NCBI GenBank assembly: GCA_017621655.1
Contig: JAGASS010000045.1
Span: forward strand, 1 to 53,435
Source: Clostridia bacterium
GTDB lineage: Bacteria; Bacillota; Clostridia; Oscillospirales; CAG-272
Direction of reading: 5' to 3'
Length of the DNA stretch: 53,435 bases
Part shown: in pieces, positions 39,842-48,806 of the stretch
Numbering within the stretch: position 1 is the first letter of the stretch
How the letters are laid out: every line of letters begins with the position of its first letter
Translations under genes and position numbers: made by a program
Notes under the pieces: model-generated
The model's input: the letters and a program-made list of their open reading frames with translations, nothing else
Database searches by the model: none
Told to the model about the DNA's origin: nothing

Positions 39842-40759
39842 TCAAATTATTCCGATATTAATCGAGATGACGGCAAGCAGGGGGCAAATTAAGGCGGAAA
39901 CGGCTCTGCTGAGGATATATTTGTAAGAGAGAATTTTGCCCTCCGAGACGGCGAGCGATTGAAAAATCATAGAAAGTCCCGACCAACCGATAGCACTTGC
40001 CGAAAGTATAAAGGTAACGTCGGGCGAAAAGCGCCCCGAAATATATTGAAGTCCCGATGCAAGCTCTAAAAAGGGACAAAGGACCAGCTTAATGTTTTCC
40101 CCGATCGGCAATGAGACGAGAATTCCAGAAAGCGACGAGAAGAATATCACGCTTCCGCAGACGGACAGCATATTTGTAGCCGCGTCGCGTATCGATGATG
40201 CAACGGTATTTGAAATTTTTTCGGCTTGTATGCTTTGTCGGTTTACAGTTACGCCGCGCGGCTTTTTCGGTCGGAGAAATACCGAGGTCAGCATAATGGA
40301 AATCATCTGGAAAATGAACAGCGCGACGCCGCGCCGAGTACTGCCCAAAATATTAATACCAACTACAGAATAAATAAATCCGAAGGAAACAACTGATGAA
40401 AGAAGCAAGGCACTTGCTTTTTCTCCGTCACTTTCCTTTTCGCCTGAAAGATTTTTTACCGCCATAGCACCCGTCGGAGCAGAGCCGAGAATGCCGATAA
40501 AAAAAGAAGCTATGTATTTTCCGCCAATTCCGAATAACGGTGTAAATACCTTGTTTCCGATCCTCGAAAAAGCGTTAAAAATGCCCGAACGGATCGCGAT
40601 TCCCGTTAAGACCATCATAGGAAAAAGCGTCGGCACGAGCACCTTTCCGCAGAGCTTTATTCCGTTAAGCGCCGAGCGCGCGGCTACATCCGAAAAAACG
40701 ATAAAGAAAAATATAAATACTAAAGACGCGTACCCGAAAAGCGACCTGTGCTTGACCAT
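39842..40759 (-). CDS. YlbJ/SpoVV-type sporulation membrane protein
   Basis: A 305-residue membrane protein with about eight hydrophobic segments and two nucleoside-recognition-type (gate) regions: LVPTLFPMMVLTGIA and GILGSAPTGAMAVKNL. The arrangement fits the YlbJ family (SpoVV), linked to dipicolinic acid export into the intermembrane space of the forespore. It is divergent from yqfC, also a sporulation gene. GGGAG precedes the start. The short stretch 39742-39841 beyond it shows no gene. Confidence 0.78.
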   Translation of the reverse strand: MVKHRSLFGYASLVFIFFFIVFSDVAARSALNGIKLCGKVLVPTLFPMMVLTGIAIRSGIFNAFSRIGNKVFTPLFGIGGKYIASFFIGILGSAPTGAMAVKNLSGEKESDGEKASALLLSSVVSFGFIYSVVGINILGSTRRGVALFIFQMISIMLTSVFLRPKKPRGVTVNRQSIQAEKISNTVASSIRDAATNMLSVCGSVIFFSSLSGILVSLPIGENIKLVLCPFLELASGLQYISGRFSPDVTFILSASAIGWSGLSMIFQSLAVSEGKILSYKYILSRAVSALICPLLAVISINIGII

Positions 40760-40824
40760 GAATTATGCTCCCATTGTCCGCATATTTTATTATACTATAT
40801 AAATTTTAAGCGGGAGATATTCTT

Positions 40825-41094
40825 ATGAAGCTAAAAAAACGCTTGCTGCAGCTTGTCGATCTGCCCGAGGATTCGCTCGGCGGAAGCCATATCGAGATAG
40901 TATCGGATTCTACCGTTAAGGTCAACGGCTGCCGTAGGATCGTCGAATATTCGTCAGAGACGGTGATCCTTTCAATGAAGGAATACGACCTGACGGTAGT
41001 GGGGCGTGATCTTACACTTTCGTCATACGGCGAGAACACAGCCGCGGTTTCGGGGAAGATACTGTCAGTTAAGCTCGGAGGGGAAAAATGCTGA
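40825..41094 (+). CDS. yqfC: Sporulation protein YqfC
   Basis: An 89-residue YabP/YqfC-like protein (HIEIVSDSTVKVNGCRRIVEYSSE, then LTVVGRDLTLSSYG). The family is made in the mother cell during sporulation; its biochemical role is unknown. GGGAGA precedes the start, and its last codons overlap yqfD, with which it probably acts. Confidence 0.87.
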   Translation: MKLKKRLLQLVDLPEDSLGGSHIEIVSDSTVKVNGCRRIVEYSSETVILSMKEYDLTVVGRDLTLSSYGENTAAVSGKILSVKLGGEKC

Positions 41095-42293
41095 AAAAGC
41101 TTATGAGATTTTTTACGGGAGTCAGACACCTATCATGCCCGAAACGGACGTTTACGAATATCGTAACGCTTATGGCGAAAAGCGGCATCAAATACTCTGA
41201 TACAAAAGAAAAGGAAGGTAGAGTCAGCTTTTCCGTCACTGAGCTTGAGTATAAGAAGCTTATACGAATGATCGACGAAAGCGTATTCCGCCAGCATCAT
41301 AGAACAGGTCTTCCATATTTTCTATACCGATATAGACACCGTTACGGCCTGATTGTCGGATTTGTAATATTTTTATTGCTCACGAAAATGTCGACAAGCT
41401 ACGTGTGGGATATTACAGTCGACGGCAACGAAAGCATTTCCGATTCCGAGGTCATAAATACTCTTGACAAGCTCGGTTTTTCGGTCGGAAGTCACATTCC
41501 CGATATTGATTTTTACGATATTTGCCACGAGTTCGTGCTTGAAAACGATAACGTCGCCTGGATCTCTGTAAATATGGAAGGCACGTCGGCACGTGTCAAG
41601 CTGATAGAACGCGACGCAAAGGGCGATGACGGGGATAACGGAACGCCGTCAAATATTGTAGCCGCGTACGACGGAATTGTCGTGCGCACTGAAACTATCG
41701 ACGGCGAGATCTGCGTAAAGGCGGGAGATCCCGTCACCGAAGGACAGCTTCTTATAAGCGGCGTCGTTGAGATCGGGCAGGGAATCGACACGGGAAAATT
41801 TATGCTTACTCGCGCTAAGGGTAGTATTTACGCGCTCACAAAACGCAGTTTTTCGGTCAGCGTTCCGCTTAGTAACGTCAAAAATACCGTCAAAGATAAA
41901 ATTTTGGCAAAAAAGACGCTTATTTTCTTCGGAAAAACAATTAAACTTGAAGAAAACAGTAGCATTTTAGGTAAAGAGTGTGATATAATAAAAGAAAGCA
42001 AACGCGTCGTTCTTTTTGAGGAGCTTGGCGAAAGCTGGCACATACCGCTTCCCGTTACTATCGTAACGGAATACGCTCTTGTCACAGAGGAGACGGAATT
42101 CTCTTATACAGAGGAGGAGGCGCTCAAGGTGGCCGAAAAGGAGATGTCACTTCTTTATGCCTCGATAATGAGTGGCGCAGAGCTTATGAGCAAGACCGTA
42201 GAAAGTGTCCTTGAGAACGGCACGCTCAAATTGACTTGGGAAGTTGAATGTATAATAGACATCGGACGCGAAACGCCGATAGGACTTGTATAG
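41088..42293 (+). CDS. yqfD: Sporulation protein YqfD
   Basis: A 401-residue YqfD. A cytoplasmic N-terminal part (1-85), one membrane helix (about 87-104, GLIVGFVIFLLLTKM) and a large outer part with YVWDITVDGNESISDSEV, reminiscent of POTRA-like FtsQ domains, and a later EKEMSLL repeat region. Needed for spore formation in Bacillus relatives, mechanism unclear. Start overlaps yqfC by 7 nt. Confidence 0.87.
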   Translation: MLKKLMRFFTGVRHLSCPKRTFTNIVTLMAKSGIKYSDTKEKEGRVSFSVTELEYKKLIRMIDESVFRQHHRTGLPYFLYRYRHRYGLIVGFVIFLLLTKMSTSYVWDITVDGNESISDSEVINTLDKLGFSVGSHIPDIDFYDICHEFVLENDNVAWISVNMEGTSARVKLIERDAKGDDGDNGTPSNIVAAYDGIVVRTETIDGEICVKAGDPVTEGQLLISGVVEIGQGIDTGKFMLTRAKGSIYALTKRSFSVSVPLSNVKNTVKDKILAKKTLIFFGKTIKLEENSSILGKECDIIKESKRVVLFEELGESWHIPLPVTIVTEYALVTEETEFSYTEEEALKVAEKEMSLLYASIMSGAELMSKTVESVLENGTLKLTWEVECIIDIGRETPIGLV

Positions 42294-42302
42294 AGGTTAA
42301 AA

Positions 42303-43325
42303 ATGGCAGAAAAAACTGTAAAAACTGACAGTATAGAGCAGACCGCGATGCTTTTCGGCGGTCTTGACTGTAATGCGAAAAGAATAGAGGAGAGCTTCGG
42401 CGTACGGCTGACAACGCGCGATAGCGAGATCGCGGGCGGAAGCGTAATTGCCGTAACGGGAAGCGACGAGGTCTCGGTCTACAGTGCCGCGGAGGCGCTT
42501 AAGTATCTTCAGAAGATCGCCTCGCTCAATAATAATATAACCTCGCAAAACGTTGATTACGTAATTTCAATGGTGCGCGACGGTAAAAACGAGGAGCTTG
42601 CCGGATTCGACGGCGACTGTATCTGCATTACGACGCGCGGAAAGCCGATAAAGGCAAAGACCGTCGGTCAGAGCAGATACGTTGATCTGATAAAGAAAAA
42701 CACAATTGTAATGGGCATAGGCCCCGCAGGAACCGGTAAGACGTTTCTTGCGGTCGCTATGGCGGTAAAGGCGCTTCGCGCAAAGCAGGTAAGCAGGATC
42801 ATTCTCACCCGACCGGCAGTCGAGGCAGGAGAAAAGCTCGGATATCTCCCCGGTGACCTTCAGAATAAGATAGACCCGTATCTCCGTCCGCTGTACGATG
42901 CGCTATTTGAGATGCTCGGTGCGGAAAATTATCAGAGAAACGTCGAAAAGGGCGTAATTGAAATTGCTCCCCTTGCCTATATGCGAGGCAGAACACTTGA
43001 CGATTCGTTTATAATTCTCGACGAGGCGCAGAACACGACGCCCGAGCAGATGAAGATGTTTCTGACCCGACTCGGCTCAAATTCAAAGGCGATAGTAACG
43101 GGTGATATAACCCAGACAGACCTGCCGAGAGGAATGAAAAGCGGTCTTGTTGAGGCGATTCACGTCCTTGACGGGATAGACGATATAGCGATACACCATT
43201 TCACTGAGCGCGACGTTGTAAGACACCGTCTCGTTCAGCAGATAATTCTCGCATACGAAAAGTACGATAAAGAAAGACAGGAAAAGATGAATGAGCGCCA
43301 AAGCGGACGTTTTTACAAGAAATGA
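42303..43325 (+). CDS. phoH: PhoH-family ATPase
   Basis: A 340-residue PhoH/PhoL protein. N-terminal KH-like part, then P-loop MGIGPAGTGKTF (about 137-148), RPAVEAGEKLGYLPGD, Walker B FIILDEAQNTTPEQMKMFLTR and GDITQTDLP. The family is linked to RNA metabolism and ribosome maturation, matching the adjacent ybeY. GAGGTT precedes the start. Within the yqfC-mutS2 operon. Confidence 0.94.
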   Translation: MAEKTVKTDSIEQTAMLFGGLDCNAKRIEESFGVRLTTRDSEIAGGSVIAVTGSDEVSVYSAAEALKYLQKIASLNNNITSQNVDYVISMVRDGKNEELAGFDGDCICITTRGKPIKAKTVGQSRYVDLIKKNTIVMGIGPAGTGKTFLAVAMAVKALRAKQVSRIILTRPAVEAGEKLGYLPGDLQNKIDPYLRPLYDALFEMLGAENYQRNVEKGVIEIAPLAYMRGRTLDDSFIILDEAQNTTPEQMKMFLTRLGSNSKAIVTGDITQTDLPRGMKSGLVEAIHVLDGIDDIAIHHFTERDVVRHRLVQQIILAYEKYDKERQEKMNERQSGRFYKK

Positions 43326-43764
43326 ACAGAAAATTGAGACGGTAACTCCGTCACTTCGCGCCCTTACGCGCCGCGCGGTAAAGGCGGCGCTTGAATATGA
43401 GAAGGTCGGATTTGTCCCCGAGGTCTCGGTCACCTATACCGATAACGAGGGAATAAGAGAGCTGAACGCCGCTCACAGAAATATAGACCGCGCGACGGAC
43501 GTCCTTTCCTTTCCGCTTTTCGAAAAGGAAGAGCTGTCCGAGGCAAGCGACGGTGACGCGCTCGGCGACATCGTGATCTCCCTTGAAAAGGCAAGAGAGC
43601 AGGCAAACGAGTACGGGCACAGTTTTGAACGCGAGGTCGCGTTTCTGACTGTGCATTCGATGCTTCATCTCCTCGGCTACGATCACGAAATATCGGAAGC
43701 CGACGAGAAAGAGATGTTTTTCCGTCAGGAAGAAATACTTAAAACCATGGGACTATTAAGATAA
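43291..43764 (+). CDS. ybeY: Endoribonuclease YbeY (16S rRNA maturation)
   Basis: A 157-residue YbeY with the zinc site HSMLHLLGYDHE, and the earlier LNAAHRNIDRATDVLSFPL. It matures 16S rRNA and takes part in ribosome quality control. The start at 43291 overlaps the end of phoH by 35 nt; GAAAAGATG lies just before. It is followed directly by era, as in many bacteria. Confidence 0.94.
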   Translation: MSAKADVFTRNEQKIETVTPSLRALTRRAVKAALEYEKVGFVPEVSVTYTDNEGIRELNAAHRNIDRATDVLSFPLFEKEELSEASDGDALGDIVISLEKAREQANEYGHSFEREVAFLTVHSMLHLLGYDHEISEADEKEMFFRQEEILKTMGLLR

Positions 43765-43775
43765 AGGATATAATT

Positions 43776-44663
43776 ATGAGAACAGGATTTATAGCAATAC
43801 TCGGACGCCCTAACGTCGGAAAATCAACGCTTCTTAACGCAATGCTCGGCGAGAAGATCGCGATAGTATCAAAGAAGCCGCAGACGACAAGAACGAGAAT
43901 AACGGGCATACTTACACGTGGCGAGGATCAGTTTGTTTTCCTTGATACCCCCGGTATGATAAAGAGCAGAAACAAGCTCGGCGACTATATGGTAAAGACG
44001 ATCTCAAATACGATAGGCGAGGTCGACGCTTGCCTGTTCGTTGTCGAGGCAGGCGTTGCACCCGGACCGACGGAGAAGAATATTATCGAAAGAATAGGCA
44101 AGCGCGAGCTGCCTGCAATACTCGTTATAAACAAGACCGATAAGGTTAACGGCGAGGCGGTCGGCGATACCATTATTCAGTATAAGGACCTTTACGATTT
44201 CGTATCGATAGTGCCGATTTCGGCGCAGAATAATAAGGGCGTTGATACGGTTCTTACCGAAGCCGAAAATTTCCTAAGTGAGGGCGACTGGTTCTTCGGC
44301 GAGGACGAGATAACGGATCAGCCCGAAAGACAGATCGCATCCGAGATAATAAGAGAAAAGCTCCTTCGAACCCTTGACGACGAGATCCCGCACGGAACTG
44401 CAGTCGTTATCGAGGAATTCAAGGAGGAGGGCAAGCTCCTCCGCATAAGAGCAGAAATATTCTGCGAGCGCGAGGCGCATAAGAGGATCATCATCGGTAA
44501 GCAGGGCGCTCAGCTCAAGAAGATCGGAAGCTACGCAAGAGAGGATCTTGAAAGCTTCTTCGGAACGAAGGTCTTTCTTGACCTTTGGGTAAAGGTCAAG
44601 ACGAATTGGCGCGACGATGTCGTCAATCTCGGAAACTTCGGCTTCAACAAGAACGATCTTTAA
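43776..44663 (+). CDS. era: GTPase Era
   Basis: A 295-residue Era. P-loop GRPNVGKST (10-18), switch region with RTRITGILT, G3 DTPG, G4 NKTD, and a C-terminal KH domain (IIIGKQGAQLKKIGSYARE, FLDLWVKVK). It binds the 3' end of 16S rRNA during 30S assembly. AAAGGAT precedes the start. Confidence 0.97.
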   Translation: MRTGFIAILGRPNVGKSTLLNAMLGEKIAIVSKKPQTTRTRITGILTRGEDQFVFLDTPGMIKSRNKLGDYMVKTISNTIGEVDACLFVVEAGVAPGPTEKNIIERIGKRELPAILVINKTDKVNGEAVGDTIIQYKDLYDFVSIVPISAQNNKGVDTVLTEAENFLSEGDWFFGEDEITDQPERQIASEIIREKLLRTLDDEIPHGTAVVIEEFKEEGKLLRIRAEIFCEREAHKRIIIGKQGAQLKKIGSYAREDLESFFGTKVFLDLWVKVKTNWRDDVVNLGNFGFNKNDL

Positions 44664-44664
44664 T

Positions 44665-45462
44665 ATGAAACAAGAATTAACAAGCTTTCCCGCGCTCGTC
44701 ATACGCGAGAGCGACTACGGCGAAAACGATAAGCTGCTGACGCTTCTTACAGCTGAAAAGGGAAGAATGACGGTGCTTTTCAAGGGCGGAAAGAGCTTGA
44801 AGAATAAAAACAGCGCGTCAAGTCAGCTTTTATGCTACAGCGAATTTACCGTTAAGGAGCGTAATGGATTTTTTACGCTGTCCGAGGCGGCGCTGATACA
44901 GCAGTTTTTCGAGCTTCGTTCTTCACTTGACCGCTTTGCGCTTTCGCAGTATATAGCAGACGTTTGCGGTGAGGTCAGCGTTGAAAACGAAAACGGCGAG
45001 GAAACGCTTTCGCTTGCCTTAAATACGCTTTATATGCTTTGCCGCGAGGATACCGATACCGATTTTATCAAGGCGGTGTTTGAACTTCGTTGTATGGCGC
45101 TGAACGGCTTTTGCCCCGATCTTAGCGCGTGTCCCTTATGCGGCAAGCAGGAAAGCGATATATTCTATCTTGACGTAATGAACGGTTCGCTTCGCTGCGG
45201 AGACTGCTTCGGGAGCGACGAGGATATAGAGCTTCGCAAAAGCGAGGGACAGGCACTGATGATTATACCGTTATCGCGTTCTGTTCTTGCAGCTATGCGA
45301 TACGTTATCAGCTCGCCGAGCAAGAGAATATTCTCATTCAAGCTCGAAGAGGACGAGCTTGAGCCGTTTTGCCGCGTCTGCGAAAGATATTTAACGAACC
45401 ACCTTGAGCGCGGATTCAAAACGCTCGATTTTTACAAGAACATAAAGAAATTGGATATATAA
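44665..45462 (+). CDS. recO: DNA repair protein RecO
   Basis: A 265-residue RecO. N-terminal OB fold (ALVIRESDYGENDKLLTLLT, GRMTVLFKGGKS), a helical part, and a four-cysteine zinc site (CPLC and CGDC, about residues 168-194). RecO loads RecA on SSB-coated DNA. The ATG at 44665 directly after the era stop is chosen; the longer frame starting in era is not family-like. The ribosome binding site is weak, so coupling to era is likely. Confidence 0.92.
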   Translation: MKQELTSFPALVIRESDYGENDKLLTLLTAEKGRMTVLFKGGKSLKNKNSASSQLLCYSEFTVKERNGFFTLSEAALIQQFFELRSSLDRFALSQYIADVCGEVSVENENGEETLSLALNTLYMLCREDTDTDFIKAVFELRCMALNGFCPDLSACPLCGKQESDIFYLDVMNGSLRCGDCFGSDEDIELRKSEGQALMIIPLSRSVLAAMRYVISSPSKRIFSFKLEEDELEPFCRVCERYLTNHLERGFKTLDFYKNIKKLDI

Positions 45463-45472
45463 GGATAAAACG

Positions 45473-47872
45473 ATGTCAAACTTTTCAAAGGCGATAAATA
45501 CCCTTGAATTTGATAAGATACTGTCAATGCTCGTGGATTGCTCGCCGACAGACGGCTCACGGGCGCTCTCGGCGCGTCTCACGCCCGACAGCGACGCGTA
45601 TATGATAAGAAAGCGTCTTTCTATGACGACGGACGCAAAGCAAATGATAGCCGCAAAGGGATTTCCGTCGTTCGGCTCCCTGCGTGACGTTACCGACGCG
45701 ATAGAAAGAGCCGAAAAGGGCGGAACGATGAGCACTAAGGACCTGCTCGACACCGCCGCGCTCATGGCGTCAAGCCGTCACCTTTACGATTATTATTTCG
45801 GCGACCGTAACGATATAAACGCTTATCCGTCACTGAACGAGCATTTTGCGCGTCTTATGACCGACAGAATGCTTGAAACCAAGATAACCAAAACCGTTAT
45901 CGCCGAGGATATGATCGCAGACGAGGCGTCACCCGAGCTTTCCGATATAAGAAGAAAGATAAGATCGGAAAACAACAAGATCAAGGAAAGTCTTAATAAA
46001 TACGTAAGCGGAGCTTACGGAAAATACCTTCAGGAAAACATAGTAACACAGCGTAACGGCAGATACGTCGTTCCCGTCAAGGCGGAGTACAAGAATGAGA
46101 TCAAGGGACTCGTTCACGACACCTCGGCTTCGGGTGCAACGCTCTTTATAGAGCCGCTTTCGGTCGTTGACGCGAACAACGAGCTTCGCGCGCTCGAAAG
46201 CCGCGAAAAGCACGAAATCGAGAGGATACTCTCAGAGCTTTCGGCAATGTGTGCCGAGCAAAGCTCGATCATTATTGGCAATTATCACGCGCTCACGGAG
46301 CTTGGCTTCATATTCGCAAAGGGCGAGCTTTCGTATAGATTGAACGCAACCGAGCCGAAGATCGTTGACGGAAGCTCGCGCCTTACCTATAAAAAGGCAA
46401 GGCATCCGCTTATTGACAAAAAGAAGGTCGTTCCGATCTCGGTCGAGCTTGGATACGATTACGATACGATGGTCATTACAGGACCGAATACGGGCGGTAA
46501 GACAGTCTGTATGAAGACAATCGGTCTTCTCACCCTTATGGCACACGCAGGGCTTCATATACCATGTGAGGACGGCGCGGAGCTTTCGGTATTTGATTCC
46601 GTTCTTGCAGATATAGGCGACGAGCAGAGCATCGAGCAGTCGCTCTCGACCTTCTCGTCACACATGGTGAATATCGTTGATATAATGGACAGCGTGACCG
46701 ACCGTTCTCTCGTTCTTCTCGACGAGCTTGGCGCAGGAACAGATCCTACGGAGGGCGCGGCACTTGCTATGGCGATAATCGGAAAGGTGCGCTCTTACGG
46801 TGCGCTTTGCTGTGCAACTACTCACTATGCTGAAATAAAGGCGTACGCGCTCGAAACCGAGGGCGTAACGAACGCGTCGTGTGAATTCGATATCGAAACT
46901 CTGCGCCCAACCTACCGACTAATAATCGGTACGCCCGGCAAATCGAACGCTTTTGCGATCTCGCGTAAGCTCGGAATTTCCGAGGATATTATATCGGCGG
47001 CGGAGGCGAAGATCTCGACTGACGATAAGCGCTTTGAAAAGGTCATAGAGGAGCTTGAAGCGCGACGTATCGAGGCGGAGCGTGAGCGAGACGCGGCACT
47101 GCGTGAGCGTGCAGAATTTGAAAAATACCGCGACGAGCAGGAAAAGACGATGAAGGCGCGTCTGCTTGCGTCCGAAAAGCAGCTTGAAAAGAATATCGAA
47201 AAGGCAGAGCAGATAATAACGAGCGCGAAGATAACGAGCGAATACGTTATGGACGAGCTTGAAAAGATCAAACGCCAGAAGGATAAGGAAAGCTTCGGCG
47301 CGAAGCTTGAAGCAGGACGGCGCGACATCAGAAAGACGCTTCGAGACGCATCGGATAACGTAAACCCCGTTCAGGATGGCGGAAACGAGGACTACGAGCT
47401 GCCAAGACCCCTTAAAAAGGGCGATACCGTGCAGATTGTCAACCTCGGTCAAGAGGGAATGCTGACAGCCGACCCCGATAAAAACGGCAACGTGACCGTT
47501 CAGGCGGGCTTTATGAACATCAGAAGCAATATAAAGAACCTGCGTTTGATAGAGGAAGCAGTCCAGGTCACGACGGCAGATAAAAAGCGTATTGCCGCAT
47601 CTAAGTACCAGGCGACGCTCAATAAGACCTTCACGTCGTCACTTGATCTGCGCGGTCAGTACGGCGACGACGCATGGTTTATGACCGATAAGTACCTCGA
47701 CGAGGCGATTATGGCGAATATAAAGAGCGTTACGCTCATACACGGTAAAGGCACAGGCGCACTTCGTGACGCGCTTAAAAGACACCTTAAAACCGATCCA
47801 CGCGTAAAAAGCTTCCGTGCCGGCATTTACGGCGAGGGCGACGGCGGAGTTACCGTTGTTGAATTAAAATAA
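45473..47872 (+). CDS. mutS2: Endonuclease MutS2
   Basis: A 799-residue MutS2. Lever/clamp region, then the ABC-type ATPase: Walker A GPNTGGKTV (about 337-345), EQSLSTFSSH signature and LVLLDELGAGTDPTEG. A long coiled coil (about 520-630) leads to a KOW-like stretch and the C-terminal Smr nuclease domain (about 724-799, LDLRGQYGDDA and IHGKGTGALR). It acts in recombination control and in rescue of collided ribosomes. Last gene of the operon. Confidence 0.96.
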   Translation: MSNFSKAINTLEFDKILSMLVDCSPTDGSRALSARLTPDSDAYMIRKRLSMTTDAKQMIAAKGFPSFGSLRDVTDAIERAEKGGTMSTKDLLDTAALMASSRHLYDYYFGDRNDINAYPSLNEHFARLMTDRMLETKITKTVIAEDMIADEASPELSDIRRKIRSENNKIKESLNKYVSGAYGKYLQENIVTQRNGRYVVPVKAEYKNEIKGLVHDTSASGATLFIEPLSVVDANNELRALESREKHEIERILSELSAMCAEQSSIIIGNYHALTELGFIFAKGELSYRLNATEPKIVDGSSRLTYKKARHPLIDKKKVVPISVELGYDYDTMVITGPNTGGKTVCMKTIGLLTLMAHAGLHIPCEDGAELSVFDSVLADIGDEQSIEQSLSTFSSHMVNIVDIMDSVTDRSLVLLDELGAGTDPTEGAALAMAIIGKVRSYGALCCATTHYAEIKAYALETEGVTNASCEFDIETLRPTYRLIIGTPGKSNAFAISRKLGISEDIISAAEAKISTDDKRFEKVIEELEARRIEAERERDAALRERAEFEKYRDEQEKTMKARLLASEKQLEKNIEKAEQIITSAKITSEYVMDELEKIKRQKDKESFGAKLEAGRRDIRKTLRDASDNVNPVQDGGNEDYELPRPLKKGDTVQIVNLGQEGMLTADPDKNGNVTVQAGFMNIRSNIKNLRLIEEAVQVTTADKKRIAASKYQATLNKTFTSSLDLRGQYGDDAWFMTDKYLDEAIMANIKSVTLIHGKGTGALRDALKRHLKTDPRVKSFRAGIYGEGDGGVTVVELK

Positions 47873-47873
47873 C

Positions 47874-47901
47874 AAAAAGCAGAGCGAAAGCTCTGCTTTT
47901 T
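47874..47901. terminator. Bidirectional terminator
   Basis: Stem AAAAAGCAGAGC/GCTCTGCTTTTT with a GAAA tetraloop, between mutS2 and a convergent AraC gene. Confidence 0.92.
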
Positions 47902-48698
47902 TACTGCTTGTTCTTTTTTCTGTACCCAAGCGGAGTTATACCGAATTCCTTTTTGAATACTCTTGCAAAATTTTCCTGCGGAATACCTACCGATTCCGCG
48001 ATGCTTCCGACAGAAGCTGACGTGTCCTCAAGGAGCGTTTTTGCCTTTTTCAGCTTGAATGAGGTGAGATATTCATGAGGGGATAGCCCTATCTTTGACT
48101 TAAACAGCGTCGAAAAATACGCGCGTTCGAGCCCCGTTGCATCGGCAATATCGCTGACAGTATAAAGCTCGCTGTATCTTGACTCTATAATTCCGAGCGC
48201 CTTGTCGATCCACTCGTCACCTGACGCCTGCATTCTTTTGTTTTTGAAAAGAATACTAAGAAATTCGTAGATATATCCTGTCATTTTAAGACCTCTGCCC
48301 GATTCCTGAGAGTCCCAGCTTTCAAGCATTCTTTCAAGGCAGGAATATAATTCATTAAACGCTTCGGGAGAGGCGAAGGGGGTGCTTGACGTTATCCCCG
48401 CTTTTTTTAAGTATCTTCCTACCGCGATTCCGCCGACCGCGCACCAGATACCTTGACGAGGGTTAACGGTGTCTGCCGTGTGAATAACCGTATCGCCCGG
48501 AAGAAGTATGTAACAGTCGCCCGCCTTTACCGGGAATTCCTTGCCGTTTATGATAACCGAGCCGCTGCCCTTGATACAGGTCTCAAAAATGTAGACCGTT
48601 CTTACAATGGGACCGAATGTTGCACCGGGCGGGAGGTCGGTTTCTTTTTCGCAGTAGAGCACAATGGGCTCGTCGCTTTTTATTCTAAGTGAACGCAT
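47901..48698 (-). CDS. AraC-family transcriptional regulator (oxidoreductase-linked)
   Basis: A 265-residue regulator. The N-terminal cupin part contains CIKGSGSVIINGKEFPVKAGDCYIL; the C-terminal double helix-turn-helix contains TVSDIADATGLERAYFSTLFKSKIG and the GIPQENFARVFKKEFGITP signature. Start ATG 48698 is chosen for its GAGG site; a longer frame runs to 48734. It is divergent from the Gfo/Idh/MocA gene, with two direct CAAACAAATT repeats between, so it likely activates that gene. Confidence 0.9.
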   Translation of the reverse strand: MRSLRIKSDEPIVLYCEKETDLPPGATFGPIVRTVYIFETCIKGSGSVIINGKEFPVKAGDCYILLPGDTVIHTADTVNPRQGIWCAVGGIAVGRYLKKAGITSSTPFASPEAFNELYSCLERMLESWDSQESGRGLKMTGYIYEFLSILFKNKRMQASGDEWIDKALGIIESRYSELYTVSDIADATGLERAYFSTLFKSKIGLSPHEYLTSFKLKKAKTLLEDTSASVGSIAESVGIPQENFARVFKKEFGITPLGYRKKNKQ

Positions 48699-48710
48699 AA
48701 AAACCTCAAT

Positions 48711-48774
48711 CAAACAAATTGACGAAAATAACAAACAAATTTCCGTTGTATGATTTTCCGATATTTGCTATCAT
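48711..48774 (+). promoter_or_regulatory. AraC-type operator and promoter of the oxidoreductase gene
   Basis: Direct repeats CAAACAAATT at 48711-48720 and 48732-48741, 21 bp apart (two helical turns). The second ends 4 nt before a -35-like TTGTAT (48746-48751), followed after 17 nt by TATCAT (48769-48774). A weak promoter with adjacent same-face repeats is the typical layout of AraC-type activation. Confidence 0.65.
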
Positions 48775-48806
48775 TATAACATAAAATCCCGAAAGGAGCA
48801 ATAGTT

